From positions 1 through 48,491 of the forward strand of contig CAYTNN010000003.1 in NCBI GenBank assembly GCA_964439135.1: DNA of 48,491 nt, read 5' to 3'. This DNA comes from JAFGPJ01 sp964439135 (lineage in GTDB: Bacteria > Planctomycetota > Phycisphaerae > Sedimentisphaerales > Anaerobacaceae). The notes under the pieces were generated by a model. The model did no database searches. It had not been told where the DNA came from and saw only the letters and a list, made by a program, of their open reading frames with translations. Shown one piece after another: positions 16,443-25,377 of the stretch. The position numbers and the translations under genes were made by a program. The stretch's first letter is position 1, and every line of letters begins with the position of its first letter.

Positions 16443-17100
16443 GGTTCGCGTCCTTGTGGAAGGCCAGACAGAACAGGCTTTCATTATAGATATTTTAAGA
16501 CCTTATTTTGACCATCGTCAGATTTATTTACACGCGGTTAAGCTGAGGCGACAAGGTGGAATAACCCCATACCAGAGAGCTAAAGATGTTATTGTGGGAT
16601 CTTTGAAAGAAGATGCTGCTTTGATTTGCACAACGATGGTTGATTTTTACGGAATGCCTGCGGACTGGCCCGGCAGAGAACAGGCAAATCATTGTCAAAG
16701 TTACGCTGAAAAAGCGGATATAGTCGAAGGCAGCATTTTGGAGGATATTGCCGGACATTGGGGAAACTCATTTAATCCTAACCGTCTCAGGCCTTATGTT
16801 CAGATGCATGAATTTGAAGCGTTGCTCTTTTCATCTCCTGTGAAATTAGCGGAGAGTCTTGGTGATAAAAAGTTATCTTCTACTTTCCTGACAATACGGA
16901 ATAAATTTTCAACCCCTGAAGAGATTAACGATCATTATGACACATGCCCTTCGCGGCAAATTGAAGGAGTGTTTCAAGGTTTTAAAAAAACAATAAACGG
17001 CATAACCGCAGCAAGCCGTATTGGTTTGGAAACAATGCGTCGGGAATGTCCGCATTTTAACAAATGGATTACAAAATTAGAGGATATTGGTAATCAATAA
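16435..17100 (+). CDS. DUF4276 (TOPRIM-like) protein, partner of the upstream ATPase
   Basis: 221 residues. The start RVRVLVEGQTEQAFIIDILRPYF has the conserved VEGxTE, where E9 is in the place of the TOPRIM glutamate. TTMVDFYGMPADWPG (D70) is the acidic second motif, and RLRPYVQMHEFEALLFSSP is the third family signature. DUF4276 proteins are regarded as TOPRIM-fold nuclease-like effectors that work with an ABC-type ATPase. This resembles PARIS, where AriA is the ATPase and AriB the TOPRIM protein, but the families differ, so I do not give that name. The gene overlaps the ATPase by 8 bases, and the HAD gene follows after 6 bases. Confidence 0.82.
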   Translation: MNRVRVLVEGQTEQAFIIDILRPYFDHRQIYLHAVKLRRQGGITPYQRAKDVIVGSLKEDAALICTTMVDFYGMPADWPGREQANHCQSYAEKADIVEGSILEDIAGHWGNSFNPNRLRPYVQMHEFEALLFSSPVKLAESLGDKKLSSTFLTIRNKFSTPEEINDHYDTCPSRQIEGVFQGFKKTINGITAASRIGLETMRRECPHFNKWITKLEDIGNQ

Positions 17101-17106
17101 AATTTT

Positions 17107-17787
17107 ATGCTCAAAGCTGTAATATTTGATTTTGACGGCGTTATTACCGACTCGGAGGTTTTGCACCTTCGGGCGTTCAATCAGTCGCTGGTTCCTTACG
17201 GCGTGGAGATATCCACAAAGGATTATTATACGAACTATCTGGGTTTCAGCGATTTCGACTGCTATAAGACGCTGGTCGATAACGGCCTGCTGAAAATTGA
17301 CGAGCGGCAAATCGGCGGCATCATTAAAGAAAAAAGCAAAATATTCGAACTGCTGACAAAAACCGAAGGCCGGACAATCGAGGGCGTACACGATTTTTTG
17401 CAAATGCTCGAAAAAAATATGATTCCAATGGCGATTTGCTCAGGCTCGCTCTTAGTGGAAATCGAGGTAATGCTGGAAGAGTCCAATCTGCGGCATTTCT
17501 TCGCCGAGATAGTTTCGGCCGAACAGGTAAAAAAAGGCAAGCCCCACCCGGAAGGATTCCTTTTAAGCCTGCAGAAGTTGAACGAGCACTGCCCCCCCCC
17601 AATCGCCGCCAATGAATGCATCGTCATCGAAGATTCTCACTGGGGCCTGAAGGCCGGCAAGGCCGCGGGAATGCACACCATAGCCGTAACAAACTCCTAC
17701 GACGCCGAGCAGTTGACCATAGCCGAAAAAATCGTCTCCCACCTGAACGAACTGACCATCAACAACCTGCAGCAACTTTGTTCATAG
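17107..17787 (+). CDS. HAD-superfamily phosphatase (beta-phosphoglucomutase/phosphoglycolate-phosphatase-like)
   Basis: 226 residues. Motif I is IFDFDGVITDS with nucleophile D8 and acid D10. Motif II lies near MAICSGSL (serine). Motif III lysine is in KKGKPHPEGF, and motif IV is IVIEDSHWGLKAGKAAGMHTIAVTNSY. The cap is the helical C1 type inserted after motif I. This subgroup acts on small phosphorylated sugars or glycolate, and the substrate cannot be fixed. It starts 6 bases after DUF4276 and has no clear ribosome site, yet it looks like an ordinary metabolic gene, so it may be in the operon by position only. Its 3' end is duplicated downstream (17958-18080). A run of C at 17594-17602 is a possible homopolymer error site. 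Confidence 0.88.
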   Translation: MLKAVIFDFDGVITDSEVLHLRAFNQSLVPYGVEISTKDYYTNYLGFSDFDCYKTLVDNGLLKIDERQIGGIIKEKSKIFELLTKTEGRTIEGVHDFLQMLEKNMIPMAICSGSLLVEIEVMLEESNLRHFFAEIVSAEQVKKGKPHPEGFLLSLQKLNEHCPPPIAANECIVIEDSHWGLKAGKAAGMHTIAVTNSYDAEQLTIAEKIVSHLNELTINNLQQLCS

Positions 17788-17914
17788 GAAACTGCAATCG
17801 CTAAAATCCACGGCACCACGGTTTGATTTGCGTAACAGTCACATAGTCCTTTTAACTAATCAAAAGGACTACGAGCTTTGATGTATCTTCCGGATTTTGG
17901 CTCGAAACAATAAG
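17666..17914. repeat. direct repeat, copy 1 (3' end of HAD gene plus flank)
   Basis: About 249 bases, repeated at 17958-18207. The non-coding part after the stop is nearly identical in both copies (about seven differences in 129 bases by eye) and includes a TAGTCCTTTT/AAAAGGACTA palindrome. The coding part is more divergent. Confidence 0.85.
17844..17871. repeat. TAGTCCTTTT palindrome, copy 2
   Basis: TAGTCCTTTTAACTA and TCAAAAGGACTA, the core of the palindrome at 7541-7578 with the loop shape retained. One arm base differs. Confidence 0.75.
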
Positions 17915-17957
17915 AACAATATGCGGGACAGGCTGAGAAGCCCATGTCGTAGCGTAC

Positions 17958-18080
17958 GCGGGAATGCACACCATAGCCGTAACAAACTCCTACGATGCCG
18001 AGCAGTTTACCATAGCCGAAAAAATCGTCACCCGGCTAAGCGATTTAAGCATTGAAGATTTACGGCAGCTTTGTCCTTAG
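17958..18080 (+). pseudogene. 3' fragment of a second HAD phosphatase
   Basis: An in-frame 40-residue tail begins AGMHTIAVTNSYDAEQFTIA and ends DLRQLCP plus stop. It matches the C-terminus of the HAD protein at 17107-17787 but with conservative substitutions (TRLSDLSIEDL for SHLNELTINNL). Nothing upstream continues the gene. The substitutions look like protein-level divergence, so this piece probably came from a functional diverged copy or a related strain's allele rather than from a fresh duplication. Confidence 0.8.
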
Positions 18081-18439
18081 GAAACTGCGATCGCTAAAAT
18101 CCACGGCACCACGGTTTGGTTTGCGTGACAGTCACATAGTCCTTTTAACTAATCAAAAGGACTACGTGCTTTGACGTATCTTCTGGATTTTGGCTCGAAA
18201 CAGTAAGTAAGGATCCACGCCCATAGGACGTGGCCTTGGGAAGCCCCCCGAGGGGAGGGTACGTGTTTAGCCTGAATCCAATACTGATACGCAGGTTTTG
18301 AAGCCGAAATCAGCCGTCTTTGTCGGCAATTAACGCTTTTGACGGAAGAATTAGCTGTTAAATCGTCACTATCAATACTAATAGCAGGCTCAACACATAC
18401 GAGGGGGGCTTGGATCGGCCCATTGGGGCATCGTTTACA
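18081..18439. other. repeat flank and transposon end region, no gene
   Basis: It holds the remainder of the direct repeat (to 18207), including palindrome copy 3 (18137-18164). After that comes a likely end of an IS200/IS605-type element: CCACGCCCATAGGACGTGG (hairpin) and GCCCCCCGAGGGGAGGG near 18217-18262, downstream of the transposase remnant. Confidence 0.5.
18137..18164. repeat. TAGTCCTTTT palindrome, copy 3
   Basis: Same 28-base core as 17844-17871. The flank differs by one base (ACGTGC instead of ACGAGC). Confidence 0.75.
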
Positions 18440-18700
18440 TTATTTCAAATCCAGTTCACCTTGACCCGATTCCAATAGTTCTTGCTCGCGGATATACTGC
18501 CGTATCGTCTCTTCATCTAATCCAACGGTGCTGATACAATACCCTGTGGCCCAAAACGAGAGGCCCGTCATACGACGTTCATGCAATAGCTGACGATGAA
18601 TCAATACCGCACTTTTGCCTTTGAGATATCCTATCGTATGAGCAATACTAAACTTCGGGGGAACCGATAGACACATGTGAATATGGTCCGACATGGCGTT
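18208..18700 (-). mobile_element. IS200/IS605-family element remnant
   Basis: Contains a 5'-truncated TnpA frame (18440-18694) and, downstream of it, subterminal hairpins (CCACG..CGTGG, CCCCC..GGGG) of the type these elements use as single-strand recognition ends. The N-terminal half of the transposase and the left end are missing, so it is inactive. Exact ends cannot be fixed by eye. Confidence 0.6.
18440..18694 (-). pseudogene. tnpA: IS200/IS605 (Y1, HUH) transposase, 5' truncated
   Basis: 84 residues of the C-terminal part of a Y1 transposase. MSDHIHMCLSVPPKFSIAHTIGYLKGKSA contains the HUH pair (HIH), FWATGYCISTVGLDEETIRQYIREQE contains the catalytic tyrosine (QY), and a short acidic tail follows. 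Full-length members have about 130-150 residues with an N-terminal strand-helix part that is absent here. The upstream sequence does not encode it in any frame I can see. A truncated relic is the best reading. Confidence 0.8.
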
Positions 18701-18984
18701 AGTTAGACGCCGAAAGCGTTTTTCAGTCCGGCCCGCAGATTTTCCCTGACCGCCTTACACACGGTGAACTTTGATTCGTGACTGACCATTATTCGCACTG
18801 CTATTCGATTTATGATGGAATTCCCGCTACTTCAAAACTCAACGCCAAGCGCTCAAAACTCACATCGCCGGGATATTAGGTAGAAAATGCTTGTTTTTAG
18901 GGGATTGATGTGCATAATCCAAATTATATAAACAAAGGTTTTTAAGGAGATTTTTGCATAGTAGCTTCGAGCGAGATTATTCTG

Positions 18985-19641
18985 TTGGTAATAAAGTTCA
19001 GGGTAGCCGGGAACCTAAGGTTTCTTTCGCACGCTGAAACGCTCAATTTATTTCAGCGTGCCTGTGTTCGGGCGCGTATCGGCGTCCAATACAGCCAGGG
19101 TTTCAATCCTCGTCCGAAGATGTCCTTGCCGCTGCCGAGGCCGGTAGGAGTCGAGTCGGACGAAGAATTGTTCTGTCTTCGGGTGGCTGGAGTTCCGGAT
19201 GAGCTGCGAGTTACGAGTTATGAGTCACGAATTCAGGAGAAGCTTTCCGCGCAACTTCCTGAAGGCTGTGAACTGCTTTCGGTAAGTGTTGCCCGGGCGG
19301 GTAGATCGTTTCAGCCTTCTTCAGCTACGTACGTGCTGGCGGTTAAGGCCGAATATCTCGACGATAAGTTAAAGGCGACTATTGAGCGTTTACTGGCGAG
19401 TGAGAATCTCAATATCCAGCGAAAGGCGGGAATAAAACTCTCGAAAGTCAAAAATCTGGATGTTAGAGTGTTTTTGAAATCGATTAAATTGGAAAACCGA
19501 AGTATAATTGTTGAGTGCAATATCAGCTCAGCCGGCTCGATACGCGTTGATGAGGTTTTGGGGCTGCTGGAGCTTGATGAAGGCAAACTCGCATCGCCTG
19601 TAAGGCGGACGAATGTGCAATGGCAAGTTAATGAATCGTAG
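18985..19641 (+). CDS. DUF2344 (TIGR03936, radical-SAM-associated) protein
   Basis: 218 residues from the TTG at 18985. VIKFRVAGNLRFLSHAETLNLFQRACVRARIGVQYSQGFNPRPKMSLPLPRPVGVESDEE fits the family signature (RFLSHLDxxRxFxRAxRRA..YSxGFNPRPxxSFAxPLPxGxES). The partner radical-SAM protein often found upstream is not in the window. The RNase G/E gene follows after 55 bases, the common order in this family, which suggests a shared role in rRNA or tRNA metabolism. The start is doubtful. A perfect AAGGAG at 18944-18949 stands 8 bases before an in-frame ATA at 18958 and not before the TTG, so either the leader is untranslated or the real start is unusual. Confidence 0.82.
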   Translation: MVIKFRVAGNLRFLSHAETLNLFQRACVRARIGVQYSQGFNPRPKMSLPLPRPVGVESDEELFCLRVAGVPDELRVTSYESRIQEKLSAQLPEGCELLSVSVARAGRSFQPSSATYVLAVKAEYLDDKLKATIERLLASENLNIQRKAGIKLSKVKNLDVRVFLKSIKLENRSIIVECNISSAGSIRVDEVLGLLELDEGKLASPVRRTNVQWQVNES

Positions 19642-19696
19642 TTGATGAATTGTGGGTCGAGCCATGATATTCTAACTACGAAATTTGAGGAATAAT

Positions 19697-21229
19697 ATGT
19701 CAAGAGAAATGCTCGTAAATGTGGCTGAAAGAGAAGAGTGCCGGGTGGCGGTGGTCGAGGGAGGCTGTCTTGAGGAACTTTATGTCGAAAGAGCGAGTCT
19801 GAGCAGCCACGTCGGCAATATTTATAAAGGGAAAGTAGTCAATATCGAGTCCGGCATACAGGCGGCGTTTATTGACTTCGGCGTGGGCAAAAACGGTTTT
19901 CTTCACATAAGCGACGTGCATCCACGTTTTTTTTCCAGTGGAGGCAGCGGGCAGATTGAGAGTATCGGCAGGAGGAAATCGTTAAAGGACCGGCCGCCTA
20001 TACAGGATTGCCTTCGAAAAGGCACAGAAATTGTCGTACAGGTAACAAAAGAAGGATTAAAGACCAAGGGAGCAACCCTAAGCACATATATTGCTTTGCC
20101 GGGCAAGTACCTCGTGATGATGCCCTGGATGCGAAAGCATGGGGTCTCGCATAAGATCGAGGATGAGGATGAGCGCCGGAGGCTGCGGGAGATTCTTGAG
20201 GAAAGTAACCCGCCGAAAGGGCTGGGCTTTATAATCAGGACGGCAGGCCAGGGATGCTCGAAGAGGGATATACAAGGCGACTTGAGGTATCTGAGGCGTT
20301 TGTGGAGAGCTATCGAAAAACGGATAGAAACCGAAGGTGCGCCCGGCGAGCTTTATCAGGAATCGGATTTGGTTATCAGGGCCCTGCGGGATGTCTTTAC
20401 CAGTAAGATAACTAAAATTGTATGTGATTCGGAAAATGTAGTTCGTAAAATCAGGGACTTCTTTTCCATCGCGACGCCGCGTTTGAAACGAAGGGTTATT
20501 TTATATGACGGCAAAGTTCCGCTGTTTCATAAGTATCGAATCGAGGATGAAATTACAAAGGTCCAATCCCGAAGGGTTGATCTTAAAGGCGGCGGTTCCA
20601 TTATCATCGAGCAAACCGAGGCACTGGTCTCGATTGATGTCAACAGCGGGCGGTATCGCAAGCAGATAAACGCAGAGCAGACTGCTTATGAGAGCAACGT
20701 AGAAGCGGCCACGGAAATTGCCCGCCAGCTTAGATTGCGAGACCTTGGCGGCCTGATTATATGCGATTTTATCGATATGCGCAATGCCAATCACCGCAAA
20801 GCTGTTGAAAGAGCTTTTAGAGCTGCCGTTAAGACCGACCGCGCCCGTTCGAGAATATTGAGCATAAGCCGGTTCGGCGTCGTGGAAATGACGCGGCAGA
20901 GAATGCGTCCTTCGCTGCAATCCAGCACCTATCTGGCATGTCCGAACTGCGGCGGTACGGGTTTTGTCAAAAGCCATGAGTCGCTGGCCCTCGAAATTAT
21001 CCGGCTGCTGAATCTCTCGGCATCGAAGGAGCAGATAAAGCGCATCGAGCTGTTTGTTTCGCCGGAGGTTGCCGACTACCTGCAGAATGTCAAGAGAGCT
21101 GCGCTTACCCTGATAGAGCAGGTCAGCGAGAAACGAGTAATCATTCATTTTGCGCCCGATTACGCCGGCGAAAAACACGATATAGTCTGCTATAACGACC
21201 GCGGCAGTGTTGTGAAATTGGAAAAATAA
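19697..21229 (+). CDS. rng: ribonuclease E/G family endoribonuclease
   Basis: About 510 residues from the ATG at 19697 (GAGG 6 bases before). An N-terminal S1 RNA-binding domain (GNIYKGKVVNIESGIQAAFIDFGVGKNGFLHISDVHP, with an insert near residues 75-90) leads to the catalytic domain. The two metal-binding aspartates are in ALVSIDVNSGRY and IICDFIDMRN, the equivalents of D303 and D346 of E. coli RNase E. CPNCGGTG provides the zinc-link cysteines. There is no long C-terminal scaffold, so the length is that of RNase G. It should process rRNA and start mRNA decay. It sits between DUF2344 and the KDO genes. Confidence 0.93.
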   Translation: MSREMLVNVAEREECRVAVVEGGCLEELYVERASLSSHVGNIYKGKVVNIESGIQAAFIDFGVGKNGFLHISDVHPRFFSSGGSGQIESIGRRKSLKDRPPIQDCLRKGTEIVVQVTKEGLKTKGATLSTYIALPGKYLVMMPWMRKHGVSHKIEDEDERRRLREILEESNPPKGLGFIIRTAGQGCSKRDIQGDLRYLRRLWRAIEKRIETEGAPGELYQESDLVIRALRDVFTSKITKIVCDSENVVRKIRDFFSIATPRLKRRVILYDGKVPLFHKYRIEDEITKVQSRRVDLKGGGSIIIEQTEALVSIDVNSGRYRKQINAEQTAYESNVEAATEIARQLRLRDLGGLIICDFIDMRNANHRKAVERAFRAAVKTDRARSRILSISRFGVVEMTRQRMRPSLQSSTYLACPNCGGTGFVKSHESLALEIIRLLNLSASKEQIKRIELFVSPEVADYLQNVKRAALTLIEQVSEKRVIIHFAPDYAGEKHDIVCYNDRGSVVKLEK

Positions 21230-21298
21230 TAGTCTGCGGCCCGTCATTCGATAGTAAATACTCGGCAAACGACAATTTGCCGGTCAGGGAAGAAACAG

Positions 21299-22276
21299 TT
21301 GGAATTTGATCTTGAATATGCAAGGAAAGTAATTGAAGTCGAAGCGGATGCTATCGTGTCCATTACGCCCGTTGTGGATGAGTCTTTTGCCCGCGCATGC
21401 AGGATGATTTATGACTGCACCGGCTCGTGTATAATCAGCGGTATCGGCAAAGCGGGGATCATCGGGCAAAAAATCAGCGCGACTCTTGCTTCGACCGGCA
21501 CGCCGAGCCATTTCCTTCATCCCGCCGAAGCCGTCCATGGCGACCTGGGCCGGCTGCGCAACAACGATATCGTAATGGTTCTGAGCTACGGCGGCGAAAC
21601 CGATGAGGTCATCAGGCTGATCAATCTGGTCAAGCAACTGGAAATAAAGCTAATAGCAATAACCGGCCAGAGCGATTCGACGTTGTGCAAGTACAGTGAC
21701 GTGGCGCTGTGTATGGGCAGGATGAGCGAAGCATGTCCGCTCGGTGTTGCTCCGAGTGTTTCTACCACTTGTATGCTGGCTGTCGGTGATGCCCTTGCTT
21801 TTACGGTTATGAAAGCACGTAATTTTGGCGTTGAGGATTATGTGAGGTTTCATCCCGGCGGCTCGCTCGGCGCAAAGCTGATGACGGTCGAGCAGTCAAT
21901 GATGTTCAGGCCGGGCGAAAAATTGCCTGTTGTGGCGATTGCCGACACGATAAAAGTGTTACTTGAGAAGACCGGCGAAATAAAACGTCACGGGGCTGTG
22001 ATGGTGGTCGACAAAGAAGGAAAATTAGCTGGCATTATCACGGATGCCGATATCAGGCGTCTAATGGGTAAGCATGGTCTCAAGGCATTCGAGTGCGAGG
22101 CCGGTGACGTGATGACGCCGAATTGTAAGAAAATCAGGGCCGATGCACTGGCCGCCGAAGCAACGGCAATCTTTCATAAATACAGAATCGACGATCTGCC
22201 CGTTGTGGACGCGGACGACAAACCTGTCGGCATGATCGACGTCCAGGACATTGTGACAATAAAAGTGGTAGGATAA
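21299..22276 (+). CDS. kdsD: D-arabinose-5-phosphate isomerase (KdsD/KpsF)
   Basis: 325 residues from a TTG at 21299 with AGGGAAG at the right spacing. An N-terminal SIS domain shows SGIGKAGIIGQKISATLASTGTPSHFLHPAEAVHGDLG and VLSYGGETDE, with HPGGSLGAKL at its end. Two CBS repeats follow (about 205-325), including HGAVMVVDKEGKLAGIITDADIRR and DDLPVVDADDKPVGMIDVQD. It makes arabinose-5-phosphate from ribulose-5-phosphate, the first step to KDO for lipopolysaccharide. kdsC follows by about 50 bases and the LptC-LptA-like gene after that, giving a compact LPS block. Confidence 0.93.
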   Translation: MEFDLEYARKVIEVEADAIVSITPVVDESFARACRMIYDCTGSCIISGIGKAGIIGQKISATLASTGTPSHFLHPAEAVHGDLGRLRNNDIVMVLSYGGETDEVIRLINLVKQLEIKLIAITGQSDSTLCKYSDVALCMGRMSEACPLGVAPSVSTTCMLAVGDALAFTVMKARNFGVEDYVRFHPGGSLGAKLMTVEQSMMFRPGEKLPVVAIADTIKVLLEKTGEIKRHGAVMVVDKEGKLAGIITDADIRRLMGKHGLKAFECEAGDVMTPNCKKIRADALAAEATAIFHKYRIDDLPVVDADDKPVGMIDVQDIVTIKVVG

Positions 22277-22330
22277 TAATGATTGGCGATCGGCGGTACC
22301 AGGTTGCCAATTGATAATCGAAGCTCGAAA

Positions 22331-22849
22331 ATGAAAGACGCGGACTTAACAAAAATAAAATTGCTGGCTCTGGATGTTGACGGCGTTTTGACCAATGGGG
22401 CTCTGATAATTAACGCCGACGGCAGTGAGAGCAAATTTTTCAATTCACTGGACGGCCACGGAATTCGAATGTGGCAAAGGGCGGGGCTGAAAGTCGCCCT
22501 TATCAGCGGAAGGGCATCAGTGCCCACCGAACGCCGGGCCGAACAATTGCAGATAGAATACGTATTTCAGGATTGTCATTACAAACTGCCCGTGGTTGAG
22601 CAGCTTGCCGGGCAGCTTGGTCTTTTGCCGGAATATATTGCATTTGTCGGCGATGATTTGACTGATATGCCTGTCATAAGATATGTCGGATTCGGAGTTG
22701 CTGTCGCCAATGCGGTTGATGAGGTTAAGCAGTGTGCCGATTATGTAACCACCCGCCCCGGCGGCAGCGGTGCCGTACGGGAAGTTATAGAATACATTCT
22801 GAAAAACTCGGGCAGGTGGCAGGAGCTGATGAAAAGATACCTGCCATAG
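22331..22849 (+). CDS. kdsC: 3-deoxy-D-manno-octulosonate 8-phosphate phosphatase (KdsC)
   Basis: About 172 residues from the ATG at 22331. The frame is open to a TTG at 22283, but the extra residues lie in the kdsD-kdsC spacer. HAD motifs are clear: ALDVDGVLTNG (nucleophile and acid aspartates), VALISGRAS, a lysine in HYKLPVV, and VGDDLTDMPVIRYVGFGVAVANA. It has no cap domain, as expected for the tetrameric C0 KdsC type. It releases phosphate from KDO-8-phosphate. The spacing from kdsD and the matching pathway argue for one transcript. Confidence 0.93.
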   Translation: MKDADLTKIKLLALDVDGVLTNGALIINADGSESKFFNSLDGHGIRMWQRAGLKVALISGRASVPTERRAEQLQIEYVFQDCHYKLPVVEQLAGQLGLLPEYIAFVGDDLTDMPVIRYVGFGVAVANAVDEVKQCADYVTTRPGGSGAVREVIEYILKNSGRWQELMKRYLP

Positions 22850-22870
22850 CAGCGTAAAGAGGCTCTTGAG

Positions 22871-25221
22871 ATGCGTAAGTTAGTTATAGGATTCGTTTCG
22901 CTGTGTGTCGTGCTGGCGGCATATCTGCTCTACAGCCGTGTAAGCAGTTCACCCTCAATTGATACCGGTCCCCAGGTCGATATCATCGAGTCCGCGTCCG
23001 ATGCTAATGCCGTCGGTTTCGAAAGTGAGATTGGCAAGATCGGCGATGTCGGGCTCGGTACCGTCCGAAAAGCCAAATACGTTACACTTAACAAGGACAA
23101 ACAGGTCGAGCGTGAATTCGGCTTCGAGAAGCTTCTGAGTGAGGCCAGGGATATCTGGGACATTGAAAAGCCGTATATGAATATCTACCGGCGTAATTTT
23201 AAATGCTACATTACGGCCGATAATGGAAAAGTCCAGGTCGAAACTGCGGTAGGCAGAACGACTCCAAAAGACGCGACGTTTACTTCAAATGTGGTCATAC
23301 GTATTATTTCCGGGCCGCCGAGTGACGTTAAAGAAAGCTTCGTTTATCTCGACAGCATTATTTTTCTAAGCGAAAGGTCACTGCTATCGACGGCAGGACC
23401 GATCAAATTTGTTTCTGAGGACATCCGGATGAACGGCACCGGCCTGGAGCTTAATTATAACGAACAGATCGAGCGGCTTGAATATTTTAAAATTAACGAT
23501 TTGGAGTCTTTGAGCATNNNNNNNNNNNNNNNNNNNNNNNNNNNNNNNNNNNNNNNNNNNNNNNNNNNNNNNNNNNNNNNNNNNNNNNNNNNNNNNNNNN
23601 NNNNNNNNNNNNNNNNNGCATTAACGACATCTTCTGGTCAAAAGCCTCTGCCGGTCGGTCCGATGACGCTGACGTCGGCGCTACGAATGGCGACGAAACT
23701 GCTGCCGAGACCGCCGAACCGGGCCGGCAAGTCGCCGATAGCGCCGGTGAACCGGAAGTCACCGCCCCTGCACCGGTCGAGCCGAACGTGCCGTCCGAGC
23801 AGCTTGAAAATATTGTGGTAACTTGTGACGGTGGCTTTGTTGTTGTGCCGAGAGACTCCGTCAGAGCACAGGAAGATGCCACTGCAAACGAAGTTAAGGA
23901 TGCTGTCTCGGAAACAGAGCCTCCCGGCAAGTTCGATGATGACACGGAAAGAACCAGGTTCTTCACTCGAAGGATTGATTACAATGCAACAACCGGGGAC
24001 GGTATTGCCGACGGTCTGTCGGAGCTTACATTTTACGTAGGTTCCGCATCAGGTGCAGATGCCAACGAGGCGCCCGTGCCGGTGAAGGTAACCGCCCGGA
24101 AGGGAGCGAACTTTTCTCATGCTTCGAATAAGGTCGTCTTCGTAGGCGATTGCATGGTGACAATGCTGCAGAGCGGTTTGTCCGAGTCCAAAGATGTCAC
24201 TTTTGCCGCTCCCGAGATTACTGTGAATCTACCTGAAGACAAGTCCGGAAAGCCTGACATGTTTGCTGCCGGCCCGGCGGAACTTGTGTTTTATATGGAA
24301 GATGCAAACAACACGGATATAAATCAAGGGCCGGTTCCAGTCACGGTCAACTCGCAGAAACAGGCACGTTTCCTGGCGGCATCGAATCAGATTGTTTTTG
24401 AAGGTGATTCCCGCTGTACGATGCTTAGGGAAGACCCGAATGCCCTGGTAAAGTACGTGCTCTTGTCGGAGCAGATAACCGTCGATCTGCCGGCGGATTC
24501 GAATGACAGCTTATCCGGTCCTGCCGCAGGCATAAAACATCTGACTGCCACCGGTGAAGTGGTCAGGCTTGCTACGACCAAAACAGCGAAAGCCGAAGGT
24601 GCTTTTGCAGGGCAGGTTCAAGACGCAAATACGGCAAAAATGCTCGGCGGCGTCGAGCTGAAATGCAGCAGATTCGATTACGACACCGTCCGGCAGGAAT
24701 TTTTGGCGACCGGTCCGGGCGTCATAAAACTCAATAATTCCAAGGCCCCGGAGCCGAACGAACCGGTCGGCCGATTCAGTATGCAAAAACCATGCTGGGC
24801 GGTTATGGATGGATTCGATACTTTGACATATTTCGTCCGGGAGAATCGAATTGTTGCCGATACCGGTTCGCAGGAAAAGTTACGAATGGATTACATTCCC
24901 GCCATCTATGGCCGGTATGATGAACATGTTTCCACTAAAGCGTCTCACGTCGAGATCTTGCTTTATGAACTGCTTTCAGGCCAAACGGAACTCTCGACGC
25001 TTACTGCAACAGGCGGAATCGAATATGAAGATAAGAATAATCAATTCATCGGCAGCGAATTGTTTTACGACCATGAAACCGCTATCGTAAAGATTAAGGG
25101 TGATGAATCTCAGCCGGCCTATTACAACGGTGTTCTCGTTAAGGATGCAGAAATGAACTTAGAAACCGGCAAAGTCGAAGCCGAAATTGTCGGCCCCGGC
25201 ACCCTCCAGATGAACCGATAG
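22871..25221 (+). CDS. LptC-like protein joined to LptA/OstA-like repeats, interrupted by assembly gap
   Basis: The reading frame before the gap (22871-23517, 215 residues) has one N-terminal membrane span (RKLVIGFVSLCVVLAAYLLYSR) and a beta-rich LptC-like domain (DGKVQVET-like strands: ITADNGKVQVETAVGRTTPKDATF, FVYLDSIIFLSERSLLSTAGPIKFVSEDIRMNGTGLELNYNE). After the gap the frame resumes at 23620 and stays open to 25221. It holds repeated OstA-like strands such as ARKGANFSHASNKVVFVGDC, SQKQARFLAASNQIVFEGDS and GGVELKCSRFDYDTVRQEFLATGPG, plus an acidic linker rich in A, E and P. This gives one inner-membrane-anchored periplasmic protein of more than 750 residues that may bridge LPS from the inner membrane outward. 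The gap length is unknown, so two genes remain possible. Confidence 0.75.
23518..23617. other. assembly gap (100 N)
   Basis: Exactly 100 undetermined bases inside the LptC-LptA-like gene. Because its true length is unknown, the change of frame across it means nothing. Confidence 0.95.
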
Positions 25222-25377
25222 CAGGCTAAACAAACCCTATTCCCGCTAATATCTTATATTTTTCTCTTGCTTTTTCGGGCAATTCCGAGTATAATTCAAC
25301 AAAATCAGCAGGATTGGCACCTTTGATCCGGCCTCATGAGTTGCTCCCTACGGATTGTCTTCCAAAGGAGACAGAGT

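Larger units (their letters stand above)
17958..18207. repeat. direct repeat, copy 2
   Basis: Second copy of the 249-base repeat. It ends at about 18207, exactly where the IS200/IS605-like remnant appears to begin, which suggests a link between the duplication and the element. Confidence 0.8.

Noticed and set aside
15393..17100. Calling the pair PARIS
   Set aside because: AriB belongs to DUF4435. The partner here is DUF4276, so only the general design is shared.
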